A stretch of DNA of 64,000 bases, taken from Saprospirales bacterium (GTDB lineage: Bacteria > Bacteroidota > Bacteroidia > Chitinophagales > Saprospiraceae). This document shows, piece by piece, positions 51,281-62,500 of this stretch. Position numbers and translations under genes: made by a program. The notes under the pieces were generated by a model. The model saw only the letters and a list, made by a program, of their open reading frames with translations, was not told the origin of the DNA and searched no databases. Where the stretch lies: contig JADJYG010000003.1 in assembly GCA_016719895.1 (NCBI GenBank), forward strand, positions 124,001 to 188,000, given 5' to 3'. Position 1 is the stretch's first letter. Every line of letters starts with the position of its first letter.

Positions 51281-51691
51281 ATGTACTACGACATGAGAAC
51301 AACACACAACACGACTTCAGCACAAGTACAACGCAATTATTCCGGGCAAAAGGTACGCGCGGAGGTAGTACTGGGTTCGCCCAGCGCCAACTGCGGCGGC
51401 GTAGGAATTTGCCGGGTAATGGCTTATGGAGAAGGCAGCGGTATTTCCTGCCCGAAAGTCGCCGCCTGGATCAGCGCAACGGAAGAAGGCCGGTTGCGCT
51501 TCGAATTTGAAAAGGGTTCTATGGAGGGTCGCTACCTGCGGCGGCACTTTCGATGGCTCCTTTTTCAGGTCTTTGAAGATTACCTGGTACCGTTTGCCGT
51601 ATTGAAAGCACTTAAATTCGAACAACGCACCATTCACCCCGGCATCTATCAGGTATGGGAAATAGGCGACCGGTTTGTCGTGGATTTTTAA
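51281..51691 (+). CDS. Small hypothetical protein with Cys-rich motif
   Basis: 136 residues. No signal peptide. The centre has GSPSANCGGVGICRVMAYG, with three Cys in all, and the C-terminal half is an alpha/beta mix with many aromatic residues. The family is not recognised. Start is the first ATG (51281); a second ATG five codons on is also possible. TACTTTTG at 51220-51227 matches the -7 consensus and lies 54 bases before the start. Confidence 0.6.
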   Translation: MYYDMRTTHNTTSAQVQRNYSGQKVRAEVVLGSPSANCGGVGICRVMAYGEGSGISCPKVAAWISATEEGRLRFEFEKGSMEGRYLRRHFRWLLFQVFEDYLVPFAVLKALKFEQRTIHPGIYQVWEIGDRFVVDF

Positions 51692-52011
51692 TTGTTGCCA
51701 CCACTAGTGGTTGAGGTACCAGGACTGGAAAAGCAGATGCCTGATCACTGGATAGCAAACATTGAGGGACAATTTGTTTGAAAAATAAATACAGGTCTGT
51801 GCCGAATGAGGCGCAATCCCCTTTCCCGAGTGTTCGCGAAAGGGGGAGAGGAAGGCAGAGGCTACAGCTGCTTCTGCTTCCTCTGCCCCCCGCCAGCGAA
51901 ACGCTTGAAAGTTCATAAGTAATTCATCATCAGATTTATAATACCTGAATTTGTACTTAATCATCTTTTTATCTGAACGCATAATCCTTCACTTTTAAAT
52001 TTTAATTCGAC
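51692..52011. other. Intergenic stretch, 320 bp, with GC-rich hairpins
   Basis: Contains CCCCTTTC / GAAAGGGG (51817-51846) and GGCAGAGG / CCTCTGCC (51855-51888) hairpins next to each other, then AT-rich sequence before the 52012 gene. Minus-strand frames here have no start context. Confidence 0.55.
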
Positions 52012-55000
52012 ATGCGAACTCTCAATTCCCTCTTTTTGCATGGAACAAGCCGCCTGGTTTGGTTTGCTTTTCCGCTTTGCCTGTTGCTCTTTGCCCAGGC
52101 CTTCACCGGGCTTATTCCGGGCGCCCATGACCCCGCCCTGCTGACGGCCGCTGCGCCGGATGCGGTATCGGTAGATGCCGGCTCCAATGGCCCGCTTTGC
52201 GCCGGCGCTACCCTTAATCTGACGGCCACGATTACCAGTGGCACGGCCCCCTTTTCCTTTAACTGGAGCGGTCCGGGCGGATTCTCATCCGGAATGCAAA
52301 ACCCGTCCCGCCCCAACACGATACTTGCGCACGCCGGCGTGTACTCGGTCACCGTGACCGACAACACCGGCATGACCGGAACAGCCAGCGTGGCGGTGGC
52401 CATATTCGACCCTGCCACGGCCAACGCTGGCCCGGACAAAACCCTTTGCAAAGGCGCCCAGCATACGCTCGGCGGCGCTGTCGGTGGTTCGGCCACGGGA
52501 GGTATCTGGACGGCCTCCGTCGGCGGCGGTACGTTTTTACCCAACCCCTCGGCCTTGAATGCCGCCTATAAACCCCCGGCCAGCCATGTCGGGACCATTA
52601 CGCTGACGCTGACGACCAACGACCCCACCGGCCCCTGCCCGGCCGCTACCGATCAACTGGTGCTGACCTACGGCGATCCGGATGCGATGGTGTGCAACGA
52701 CCTGGTGGAAATTTCGATGGACGACGATTGCTCTGTCACGGTGACGCCGGACATGGCGCTGGAAGGCGACGTGCTCGACGACCTCTACACGGTGAGTATT
52801 TATACGCTGCAGGGGATTTATATCGGCAATACCGTCACCTCGGCTTACGTTGGCGAGCCCCTGAAAATTAAAGTAACGGACAATTGTTCCGGCAATTTCT
52901 GCATTACCGACGCCATTGTGGAGGACGTATTGCCACCGGTTTTTCTCACCTGTGCGGATATTAACCTGCCGTGTGTGGTGAGCAACTATTCGCCGGACTA
53001 CCTCAAAAACACCCTGGGAATTGCGGAGGCGTACCCGCTGGTGACGGACAATTGCTCGCCGGTGACGCTGATTCATTTCGACACCTGGGTAGACATCCCC
53101 TGCGGCGGTTCGTTCAACGGGCAGGACGACCTCAGTGGTTACTTAAAACGCGTATGGACGGCCACGGATGCCAGTGGCAACAAAGCCACGTGTACGCAAT
53201 ACCTTTATTTTGAACGTATTAGTATCTACGATCTGCAGCTGCCCTCGGATGTTACCGTAGCCTGCAATATGATCATGCTGAACCCCCTGGCCACCGGCGC
53301 CCCCTCGTATACGGCTTTCGGCCAAACCTTTCAACTGACCGGTACCAATTCGTTTTGTGAAATCAATGCAACGCCCAACGACCAGGTGATCCCGTTTTGC
53401 GACGGCACCTACTCCATCATCCGCACCTGGACGATTTTCAACCTGTGCGGGCCTTCTTCCGTTGACCCGCCGAACCCGCTGACCCATATCCAGGTAATCA
53501 ATGTGATCGACAATCAGGGACCGGAATTTACCTGCCCGGCCAACCTGACTGTGAGCACGGATCCCCTGGCTTGTTGCGCCACGGTGAATTTACCCGACGT
53601 GATCATGGAAGACCTCTGCGGACGCGTATCCGATGCCTCGGCGCTGATCCTTGTCATTGACCCGTTCACAAAGGACACCCTCGATCAGCTCAATGTTCCG
53701 GCAACGCTCAGCTCATTCCCTGGCAATAACCTGAATGACAAAGACACCCTGGCAGTATTCGGATGGACGCCTTGCCTGCCAATTGGGCAACATATCGTGT
53801 ATTATTTTGCCGAAGATGCCTGTGGTTCGTCCTCTTCCTGTTCGTTCAAACTGACGGTGGCGGATAACGTGCCGCCGGTAGCGGCCTGTGATGAAATCAC
53901 GCAGGTATCGCTGGGCATCGACGGGATGATCTTCGTCAACGCTTCCACCTTTGACGACGGCTCCTACGACAATTGCGGCGAAGTGTACTTCAAAGTGCGC
54001 CGCAAGGATAACAACAGCTGCCAGCCGAACACCAAGTTTTACGATCAGGTCAAGTTTTGCTGCGAAGACGTAGGCGATACGGTTATCGTCATCTTGCGCG
54101 TGTACGACGTGCCGCCCACACCGGGCGAAGTGAGCCTGAGTTACCAGGAAGCGCATTCCAACGAATGCCAGGTACAGGTGTATATCGACGACAAGCTGAA
54201 ACCCGTGTGTATCCCCCCGGCAAACACGACTGTCTCCTGTGAAAATTTCGACCCCAGCCTCTGGGCCTACGGCATGCCCACCGCTGCCGACAACTGCTGT
54301 GTGGACACCATTACGGTATCGGATAGCTATGCCCAGTTCGACACCTTGTGCAGCAAAGGCACCATCATGCGCACCTTCCGGGTGTTCGACTGCCACGGTT
54401 TGTCCAACCAGTGTACCCAGCGCATTTATGTGGATTACAAACAATACTACTACGTCAAATTTCCCGACGACGTGGTCATAACGGCTTGCGACGGCTCGGG
54501 CGAATACGGAGCGCCGCAGTTCTACGGCGAAGACTGCGAGTTGCTGGGCGTGTCGTACCAGGATCAGGTCTTTACGGTAGTGCCCGATGCCTGTTATAAA
54601 ATCGAACGCACCTGGACGATCATCAACTGGTGTACCTACGACCCCAACCTGGGCTGTACGTTTGTGCCCAACCCCAACCCCAATGCGTCGCTGAACCACC
54701 CTTCGAACCTGCTCGGCCCGACCGTGTCGCCCTTCGGAACGATATCGCCCTGGTCGCCGACGGTCACCAAAATCAACCCGGGCGATACCCAGGCCAAAAG
54801 CTACAGCGAATACTGGAGCGCTAACGTCAATTGTTACCAGTACAAACAAATCATCAAGATTACCGATACGCAGAAGCCGACCATCCAGTGCCCCACCAGC
54901 CCAGTGGAGGTATGCGACCTGACGTACAACAGCCCGCAGTTGTGGAACGAATCGTATTGGTATGACGATAAATTCCAGTCGCACGATTTGTGCGAAGCGC

Positions 55001-56994
55001 CAACCGACCTGTGTATTACGGCTACAGACGCCTGCTCCGACGCCAACATCAACATCCGGTATCTCCTGTTTCTCGACCTGGACGACGACGGCACTATGGA
55101 AACCGTAATAAACAGCCTGAATTCGCCGGACCCGAATGTGGTGTATTACAACAATGCCAACAGCCCGAACTACGCCGGCGGCGCCGCGCGGGCCTTCGAC
55201 GAGCGCCCCGTACCGCTCAACCAGAAATACCGTTTTGCGATTCAGACTACCGTCAATGGCAATTCGAAATCGGCTTGCCTGCGCTGGAATACCTTGTTGC
55301 AACCGGAAAACTACGTACTTCCCGAACTGCCCTACGGCAAACACAAGATCAAGTGGATCGTGTCGGACGGCTGTGGCAACGAACAGGTCTGCGAATACAC
55401 CTTTATCGTGAAAGACTGCAAACCACCCACCGTCAAGTGTTTCAACGGCTTGAGCACCAATATGATGCCAGGCGGGATGATCACGATGAACCTCAGTTTC
55501 TTCCTCGAAGACGCCGAAGACAATTGTACGCCGAAGAACATGCTGGTCTATGGTATCCGAAAGGTAGGGCAAGGCATAGGCTTCCCCTTCCTTCCCAACG
55601 GCTCGCCACAAACGAGCGTGACCTTCGACTGCACCGAACTAAGTTTCCAGCTGGTGGAAATATGGGCCATGGACATGCACGGTAACGCCGACCATTGCGA
55701 TACGTACGTACACGTGCAGGACAATGCCGGGGCCTGCGGCAACGTCAATGCCACAGTAGCCGGCATGTTGCAAACCGAAATAGGCAACGGCCTGGAAGAG
55801 GCCAACGTACAGATCACTTGCCAGGGCGTAAACGGAAATCCCCCGGTCAACAAATTTGAATTGACCGACCAAAACGGGCGTTACCAGTTTAACAACGCCA
55901 TTCCGATCGCGGTCAACTATACGCTGACGCCATTGAAGGACAATGACCCCTTGAACGGGGTAAGCACGTTCGACCTGGTGCTGATCAACAAGCATATTCT
56001 GGGCCTTCAGCCGTTCGCAACGCCGTATGCCTACATTGCCGCGGACGCCAACAACAGCCGGAGTATCTCCACCTTCGACCTGGTTGAACTGCGCAAGCTG
56101 ATCCTGGGGATTTATACGGAGTTGCCAGAGAATACGTCCTGGCGTTTTGTCGACAGGAACTATGTGTTTCCCAACCCGGCGGATCCCTTCCAGGAACAAT
56201 TTCCGGAAACCAAGTCGGTGTGGAACATACAGGCCAGCCAGATGGAAGACGATTTCGTTGCCGTCAAGATTGGCGACGTGAACAGCAACTCCATTGCCAA
56301 CGGCCTCATGTATGCCGACGAACGCTCGGCCGGCGCCCTGTTGTTCGATGTGGACGACCGCTTTGTGAAACCCGGCGAACGGTTTACTGCCAAATTTACA
56401 GCGGCAGAGCAGGTGACGGCTTATCAGTTCACGCTGAATTACACCGGTCTGGAGGTCGAGGACGTATTACCGGGAACGGGTATGAGCGGGGAGAATTTTG
56501 CCGTCTTCGCCGATCAGCATGCCCTGACCACTTCGGTGCAGGCGCCGGAAGACGCGGAAGCGGCAATCTTCCAGGTGCGGTTCCGGGCAACAGCCGCCGG
56601 CCAGCTGAGCAAAATGTTGGCGGTATCCAGCCGGATCACCAAAGCCGAGGCGTACCCGGGCGAAGATGACGGTACCAAATACGAAGTGGGTTTCCGTTTC
56701 AACAGCGATACCGGCCCAATCATTACCGGCGTAGGTTTCGAGCTCTACCAGAATACCCCCAACCCCTGGGTAAACAAAACCCAGATCGGGTTCCACTTGC
56801 CGGAGGCCGCCGATGCCACCCTGACGGTATACGACGAGTTGGGCCGGGCGCTCTTCAGCGAAACGGCGGAATATAACAGAGGCTACAATGCCATTTTCAT
56901 CGAACACGCTTTATTGGATGAACCGGGTGTGTTGTACTACACGTTGGAAACGCCGTTTGGTAAGGCGACCCGGAAAATGGTTCAGTCGCAATAA
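52012..56994 (+). CDS. Giant T9SS-secreted adhesin-like protein with dockerin- and cohesin-like modules
   Basis: 1,660 residues. Signal-type N-terminus (hydrophobic residues ~17-38). Then an Ig/PKD-like domain (~60-125, with FNWSGPGGFSSG), and many Cys-containing beta modules of HYR type (repeated VTDNCSPVT-, ADNCCVDT-, ATDACSDAN-like words) over ~240-1240. After that comes a CNA-B-like domain (~1255-1310), two dockerin-like Ca repeats (GVSTFDLVLINKHILG and SISTFDLVELRKLILG, about 1320-1380), a cohesin-like domain (~1445-1545), and a C-terminal T9SS sorting domain (LYQNTPNPWVNKTQIGF to KMVQSQ). It is probably exposed at the surface and involved in attachment or binding. A terminator follows at 57195. 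Confidence 0.88.
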   Translation: MRTLNSLFLHGTSRLVWFAFPLCLLLFAQAFTGLIPGAHDPALLTAAAPDAVSVDAGSNGPLCAGATLNLTATITSGTAPFSFNWSGPGGFSSGMQNPSRPNTILAHAGVYSVTVTDNTGMTGTASVAVAIFDPATANAGPDKTLCKGAQHTLGGAVGGSATGGIWTASVGGGTFLPNPSALNAAYKPPASHVGTITLTLTTNDPTGPCPAATDQLVLTYGDPDAMVCNDLVEISMDDDCSVTVTPDMALEGDVLDDLYTVSIYTLQGIYIGNTVTSAYVGEPLKIKVTDNCSGNFCITDAIVEDVLPPVFLTCADINLPCVVSNYSPDYLKNTLGIAEAYPLVTDNCSPVTLIHFDTWVDIPCGGSFNGQDDLSGYLKRVWTATDASGNKATCTQYLYFERISIYDLQLPSDVTVACNMIMLNPLATGAPSYTAFGQTFQLTGTNSFCEINATPNDQVIPFCDGTYSIIRTWTIFNLCGPSSVDPPNPLTHIQVINVIDNQGPEFTCPANLTVSTDPLACCATVNLPDVIMEDLCGRVSDASALILVIDPFTKDTLDQLNVPATLSSFPGNNLNDKDTLAVFGWTPCLPIGQHIVYYFAEDACGSSSSCSFKLTVADNVPPVAACDEITQVSLGIDGMIFVNASTFDDGSYDNCGEVYFKVRRKDNNSCQPNTKFYDQVKFCCEDVGDTVIVILRVYDVPPTPGEVSLSYQEAHSNECQVQVYIDDKLKPVCIPPANTTVSCENFDPSLWAYGMPTAADNCCVDTITVSDSYAQFDTLCSKGTIMRTFRVFDCHGLSNQCTQRIYVDYKQYYYVKFPDDVVITACDGSGEYGAPQFYGEDCELLGVSYQDQVFTVVPDACYKIERTWTIINWCTYDPNLGCTFVPNPNPNASLNHPSNLLGPTVSPFGTISPWSPTVTKINPGDTQAKSYSEYWSANVNCYQYKQIIKITDTQKPTIQCPTSPVEVCDLTYNSPQLWNESYWYDDKFQSHDLCEAPTDLCITATDACSDANINIRYLLFLDLDDDGTMETVINSLNSPDPNVVYYNNANSPNYAGGAARAFDERPVPLNQKYRFAIQTTVNGNSKSACLRWNTLLQPENYVLPELPYGKHKIKWIVSDGCGNEQVCEYTFIVKDCKPPTVKCFNGLSTNMMPGGMITMNLSFFLEDAEDNCTPKNMLVYGIRKVGQGIGFPFLPNGSPQTSVTFDCTELSFQLVEIWAMDMHGNADHCDTYVHVQDNAGACGNVNATVAGMLQTEIGNGLEEANVQITCQGVNGNPPVNKFELTDQNGRYQFNNAIPIAVNYTLTPLKDNDPLNGVSTFDLVLINKHILGLQPFATPYAYIAADANNSRSISTFDLVELRKLILGIYTELPENTSWRFVDRNYVFPNPADPFQEQFPETKSVWNIQASQMEDDFVAVKIGDVNSNSIANGLMYADERSAGALLFDVDDRFVKPGERFTAKFTAAEQVTAYQFTLNYTGLEVEDVLPGTGMSGENFAVFADQHALTTSVQAPEDAEAAIFQVRFRATAAGQLSKMLAVSSRITKAEAYPGEDDGTKYEVGFRFNSDTGPIITGVGFELYQNTPNPWVNKTQIGFHLPEAADATLTVYDELGRALFSETAEYNRGYNAIFIEHALLDEPGVLYYTLETPFGKATRKMVQSQ

Positions 56995-57194
56995 TCTCAT
57001 GCATGCCGGACTGCGCGGCCCGCCGTTTGGCGGGCTGCCCGGTCCTGGATTGCCGGGAAATGTAAAATGCAACCTGTAAAAGTGCGGAGGCGTTGCCGCC
57101 GCATTGGATTCGATAAGTTCAGATATACGCGTTTTAACGCGTTTCGCATGTCACCTACCTCAAAGATTTTTTTAGTAAAATCAGTCTTTGAGGT

Positions 57195-57229
57195 GGCCCC
57201 TCCCAAATGTGGGAGGGGCTTTTTTTTTA
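57195..57229 (+). terminator. Intrinsic terminator after the giant T9SS protein gene
   Basis: GGCCCCTCCC / GGGAGGGGCT stem with AAATGT loop, then nine T. It is 200 bases past the stop; the sequence between (56995-57194) has no gene. Confidence 0.85.
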
Positions 57230-57408
57230 TTCCAATTAAAGACCCGAAGAATGTCGGATAATCGGTTCGGTTTCTGGGCTACGGCTTGTTTTTTAACACA
57301 GCACATAATATTCTTCAGGGGCAAAATGCCGGTTTCCCCGTAAAAATGCCGGATTTTGCAGCGGCAAAACTACCCCGGATACCCGTTTTATTCTTCAACT
57401 ACAGTACT

Positions 57409-58467
57409 GTGAAACGTTCCTACCTCTGGATTTTTTTGACTATTTGTATAGCCCTTATCGCCTGGAAATTGTACGATAACCAACAAAAACGCCAGGCCGA
57501 GGCCCAGCTTTCCATGGTTTCGCGGGCTTTCGTTCCGGTGGAAGTGGCTCCCGTACGATTCGAAAACCTGGCGAACAAACTCGAGGCCAACGGCATTTTT
57601 TTACCCGCCAAAGAAATGTTTGTCATTTCCGAAACCGCAGGCCGGGTAGTGCAGGTATTTAAAAACAAGGGCGAGTGGGTGCGGGAAGGCGATTTGATCG
57701 CCAAAGTAGACGACGAGCTGCTCCAGACCGAACTGGAGGCCACGCAGGCAAACATCGCCAAGCTCAAAAAAGACCGCGACCGCCTCGGCAACCTGATTGA
57801 AGGCGAAGCGGTGGCCAAAAACAAAATCGAAGACATCGACCTGGGCCTTCTGGCCGCCGAGGCCAAGGAAAAAGCCCTGAAAAAACAGATCGCCAATACC
57901 AGCTTGAAGGCGCCTATGAGCGGGACCATGGGCCTGCGGTTTATCGAACGCGGCAGCGTCATCGGCCCGGGCATACAAGTAGCCCAGATCACCAACCTCG
58001 AAAAACTCTTCCTCATGGTAAAGATCACCGAACGCGACGTGCTCCATGTGCGCAAAGGCCAGCCCGTCAGCGTCATAGCCGATGTCTATCCCACCCGCCC
58101 GATCGCCGGCCGGGTGACGAATATCGGCCTGCGCGCCGACAATGCGTTCAATTACGATGTGGAAATAGAAGTGCTCAACCCGGCCAATGCGCCCTTGCGC
58201 GCCGGCATGCACGCCCGGGCCCGCTTCACCTTCGATGCCAACCGCCGCGGGCTCACTATCCCCCGCAAGGCTATAGCCGGGAGCTTGCAGGACGCCAAAG
58301 TATACGTGGTTCACGACAGTATTGCCCATTTGCGCAGCGTAGCGCTCGGCGCCATCAGCGGCGACCGCGTGGAGGTGCAATCCGGCCTTAACGAAGGCGA
58401 AAACGTAGTCGTGTCCGGACAGTTCAACCTCTCGGACGGCGCCAGAATAGATGTGATCAAGGGTTAG
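57409..58467 (+). CDS. RND efflux periplasmic adaptor (membrane fusion protein), orphan
   Basis: 352 residues from GTG 57409 (VKRSYLWIF), chosen because it begins just before the N-terminal membrane anchor. After it come the lipoyl/barrel-sandwich halves (VISETAGRVVQVFKNKGEWV and LKAPMSGTMGLRFIERGSV), a coiled-coil hairpin (LEATQANIAKLKKDRDRL), and beta-barrel and membrane-proximal domains. Adaptors join an RND pump to an outer-membrane channel; neither partner gene is present next to it. A longer frame to 57286 adds a doubtful leader. Confidence 0.88.
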   Translation: MKRSYLWIFLTICIALIAWKLYDNQQKRQAEAQLSMVSRAFVPVEVAPVRFENLANKLEANGIFLPAKEMFVISETAGRVVQVFKNKGEWVREGDLIAKVDDELLQTELEATQANIAKLKKDRDRLGNLIEGEAVAKNKIEDIDLGLLAAEAKEKALKKQIANTSLKAPMSGTMGLRFIERGSVIGPGIQVAQITNLEKLFLMVKITERDVLHVRKGQPVSVIADVYPTRPIAGRVTNIGLRADNAFNYDVEIEVLNPANAPLRAGMHARARFTFDANRRGLTIPRKAIAGSLQDAKVYVVHDSIAHLRSVALGAISGDRVEVQSGLNEGENVVVSGQFNLSDGARIDVIKG

Positions 58468-58487
58468 CGGCGCGTATTTCCCCGAAG

Positions 58488-58997
58488 CTATGGCGCACCG
58501 CCGGGAAACGGCGCCACCGGTATCTCTACGGCCCGAAGCCGTTTGCGCGCGCTCAGGTTGACGCGTTTGTATTTGAAAATCCGGTGCAGGACAAAACCCG
58601 ATGCCAGGCCCGTGCCCGACACAATGGCCGTGCTGGCGCCGAGTTTATAATCGTCGAATGCCGCTCCAACCAGCGCGAACCCAGCCCAGGACGCGCCGAA
58701 AACCATCAGGGAAGGTCCCAGGCTCCGCACAAAGCCACCGTGCCGCAGCCGGATGGCTTCGATATCCGCCACCCGCACGTTTTTCCAATCGAAGGCCACC
58801 ATCTGCGCATCCATCTGCACATCGGTTATCGTAGAGGTATACCACTCCGCTTTGCCTTTCAGCCGGTAGGTCAGGTCCTCCCCTACGTAAAATTTAAGCA
58901 CCCGGGCGCGGTTGGCCTTTTCCAACTGGATAAACTTTTGGGCGCCGGCAGGCGCCGGCAGCAGGCAAAAAACGACATAGAGTAAAAGGAAACGCAT
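58488..58997 (-). CDS. Exported protein of unknown function
   Basis: 169 residues from ATG 58997 (MRFLLLYVVF). Signal peptide 1-19 (AGA cleavage), a beta-rich middle (YVGEDLTYRLKGKAEWYTST), and a possible membrane helix pair near residues 95-145 (LMVFGASWAGFALVGAAF, GASTAIVSGTGLASGFVLH). Family not known. It is convergent with the RND adaptor, with 20 bases between stops, and has TACCTTTA on its strand at 59045-59052, 48 bases upstream of the start. Confidence 0.6.
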   Translation of the reverse strand: MRFLLLYVVFCLLPAPAGAQKFIQLEKANRARVLKFYVGEDLTYRLKGKAEWYTSTITDVQMDAQMVAFDWKNVRVADIEAIRLRHGGFVRSLGPSLMVFGASWAGFALVGAAFDDYKLGASTAIVSGTGLASGFVLHRIFKYKRVNLSARKRLRAVEIPVAPFPGGAP

Positions 58998-59519
58998 GGT
59001 TTTTGTTTTATCCAACGAACGCGCGGAAGCAGGTATTCGTGGCGTAAAGGTATACTACCCAATTTATTGGCTCCCGGGGGCTTGTTGCTGTTGCCCTGGT
59101 CAGTTCCGTTTGGTCAAATCAGAAATAAATTGGAAGGGTTTCCAGCCAGCCTGTTGACCTATTCGTTTTTATTTGTATATTTGTTGGCACATAATTACCG
59201 TGTCTTGTTTTAGACTGCTTTAGTAGGTTTGACTTTCCTCCGACCATTTACAGATGCACCCAGTTACCCCCGAATTTAGCTTTAGCCTGCGCTACCTTTG
59301 ATACCAAGCCTTATTCGCCCGTACCATTTCAGAGTAACTTAAAATGCGAAATTAAAAAACCAAACCGTCCTCCAGGGGGCTATTTTTTGTTTTTCCTCTA
59401 TTTTTTTACTTGTTAATGGTTCTCCAAATTCACCGGATGGCATCAGGCCGTCCGGAGTTCGCCCTTGCTTTTTACCCGGAAAAGTACCCGAATGATGATA
59501 CCTTAAACTCTTCCAAATT
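58998..59519. other. Intergenic stretch, 522 bp, between divergent genes
   Basis: AT-rich. Contains TACCTTTA for the minus-strand gene (59045-59052) and TACCTTTG on the plus strand (59293-59300), which could start a 220-base leader for the HYR gene. No ORF of interest. Confidence 0.5.
59293..59300 (+). promoter_or_regulatory. Possible Bacteroidota -7 element upstream of the HYR protein gene
   Basis: TACCTTTG matches TAnnTTTG. It would give a 5' leader of ~215 bases, long for the genome, so another promoter nearer to 59520 is equally possible. Confidence 0.35.
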
Positions 59520-62500
59520 ATGAAAACAGCTCGTCTCAGTGACCTAATCAGAGGAGCGCTCTGGCTATGCCTTATTTCCGTTCCGCTTGGGCTGACTGCC
59601 CAAAAATCCGGAGGCCCGCAACCGGGTATCCGTGTCGAAAAAACGTTCGTCCTCCCGCAAACGCCGGATTTCGCGGTGATGCCGACGATCGAATTGCAAC
59701 AATACCATAACGGCCCCTTTTCCGCCCCGGTCAATACCGGCACCAATTGGGTAGCGGACAATGCCGGGCTGCAAAATGCGCACTACTCGGAGGGTTGGTC
59801 CATCCCCTACCGCTGCGTTATGACCGGGTTGCCGGCCAATACCATGGTCACCCTGACCATCGGATACGACGTCAAAAACACCGGGCGGCATGCGATCGAT
59901 TACCTAACCCATTACCATCGCCTCGAACCCCATAATTTCTGTACGCACAACCTCGCGGAGGATGTTCTGCCCACGGCAGGGGTCAGTGGGATCACCGGCC
60001 CCTCGACGTCGTTTCCGGTGCCGGAGCCAAGCTCCGGGACTTCGCCGGTTCCCGGCGAGCCAGGCGCCAGCTTCAACACCATCCCCGCCGGCGAACGCCA
60101 AATGGTGCTTTTCGGCGCAACGCTTACCGGCGTTACCTACAACGCGCAGGGCGATTTGACGGCAGGGCAGTCGGAAACCACTATCGATGTCAGCTTCCAT
60201 ACGGAGGACGGCGGTACGGTTGTGCTCGCCTGGGGAGGTCATATCGCATCGCGGCTCGATTGGGGGGTGACCAACAATGGGTTTCCCCTCTCCGCCGGCG
60301 GGCTTAATGGAGCGCCCTACCACATGCGGCTGAAAAACTGGACGCTCGGCGCAGCGGGGCTGCAGGACCGGTCGCTCAGCGGATTGGCGGTAGCGCCTGC
60401 CGGCGAGATCATAGGAACGAACCCCGTTTGCGCAGGCACCCCGCAGCAATATTGCCTGAAATCGCCACAATCGGGAGAAATCTATCAATGGTCGGTGAGT
60501 GGCAACGCCGCTATTTCCGGCTCCAGTACCAAGAGTTGCGTGGACATCCTGGCCGGCAGCGCCGGTTCGTTTACCCTCACCCTGATGCTTACCCAGCCCG
60601 CTGGCGGCAATATCTGCGTGGAATTCAGCACCACGATCACCGTTCAGGGCGGCCAACTGGCCTGCGTGGTGAATGGCCCTGCCGCGGTTTGCCCCGCGCT
60701 GCCGGTTAGCTACTGCGGGCCGCCAGGGGCAAACGCCTACGCCTGGTCGGTCTCGGGCGCCGGAAGCATCGACGGGCCCAACACGACCCCATGTATCACG
60801 GCACTGCCCACCAACAACTGCGCAGGCAGCTTCACCCCGACCCTGACCATTACGGACAACTTCGGCTGTAAATCCACGTGCAACAGTATTGTGACCGTGG
60901 CAGACAACCTGGCGCCAACCTTTACGGCTGTTCCGAAAAACGTGACGGTATCCTGCTACAGTGTGCCGCCGCCTGGAATCGCCACTGCGACGGACAATTG
61001 CGCAGGCGCCGTCGCTATAGCCTTCACCGGCCAAACCCGGACGGACGGCAATTGCCCGCAGAACTATACCCTGACCCGGCAATGGACCGCCACCGATAAC
61101 TGTGGCAACCCGAAAACGGCTACACAACTGATTACGGTGCGGGACACACAGGGACCGCAAATGCTTTCGGCGCCGCAAGACGCCATCGTGGAATGCGACC
61201 TGCTGACCAGCGCATCCGACTACCAAGCCTGGCTCGATAACCACGGCGGCGCTACGGCCCAGGATTGCGGCGCCATCACCTGGACCTATGGCGACGACCC
61301 CGGCCATTACTGCCCCACGCCCTGTGGCGGTACTTTTTTCAAACCAATACTGTTTACCGCCACCGACGCCTGTGGCAACTCTACTACCGCCAACGCAATT
61401 TTTTGGAACATCGACGAAACCCCGCCCAACTTCCTGACACCCCCGCAAAACAAAAGCGTCGAGTGTATGGCGGGTTGCGACGGAGAAGCCGAACTACTCG
61501 AATGGCTCGACAATCTGGCCGGACTGGAAGTGGCCGACAATTGCGGAGATGTGCAGGTGGACTATATTTTTGGGCCGGATAAAGATCAGTGCGGAAATAC
61601 CTGGTCCAGAACGTACCATTTCCGGGCTACCGACCAATGCGGTAACAGGTCCACGGCATACGCCACCTTTTCCATCATCGACACCATTCCGCCCACGATC
61701 GAATTTTGTCCGCCAAGCAATTATTTTCTCACCTGCAAAGGCGATATCCCGCTGCCCAACCCCGGTGCGGTGATCGCTACCGACAACTGCGGCGACGTGA
61801 CGGTGTTCGTAAAACCGCCGCTCATAACCGGCGACGGCTGCCCCTACTGGCCTATGTCGGTCTCCTACTGGTACGTCGCGGTCGACAAATGCGGCAATAT
61901 GGCCGTATGCGATCAATCCTTTATCGCCCAGGACAATATACCGCCGGTCATCACCTGCCCGCCAGGGATAATCGTGGAATGCGAGGCCAACATCCCGGAT
62001 TGCCCGGCTAACCTGGCGGCTTTCTATGCGCTGCCCGGCGCCTCGGCTGCCGATAATTGCGACGCCACACCCGGTTACAGCTGCGATACCGGACCCTTGA
62101 CCGGCGGCGCCTGCGGGGGAACCGTAATACGGACCTTCGGCGTAATGGACGACTGTGGCAATATGGCAACCTGTTCGCAGGTGATCACGGTAGACGACAA
62201 CACGCCGCCGGTAGTTGTCCCAGGTGCCATAGCGCCCTGTTACCCGACTGTAGCGGAGGCGGAGGCAGCCGCATCAGCCGCTACAAACGCCACGGATAAT
62301 TGCCCGTCTCTGCTGACCATGACCGTAAATACCAGCGGGACCTGTTCGGCCGTGATTACGGTATCTTTTACCGACGCCTGTGGAAACGCCAGCTTCACCA
62401 CCTACAATACGCGTATCGACAATACGCCGCCGGCAATCACTTGCCCACCCAACCTGAACCTCGGTTGCAACGTCGCAGTCCCCGCCCCGGATATCGCAAC

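Noticed and set aside
51704..51982. 92-codon minus-strand frame
   Set aside because: It covers two GC-rich hairpins and has no start context.
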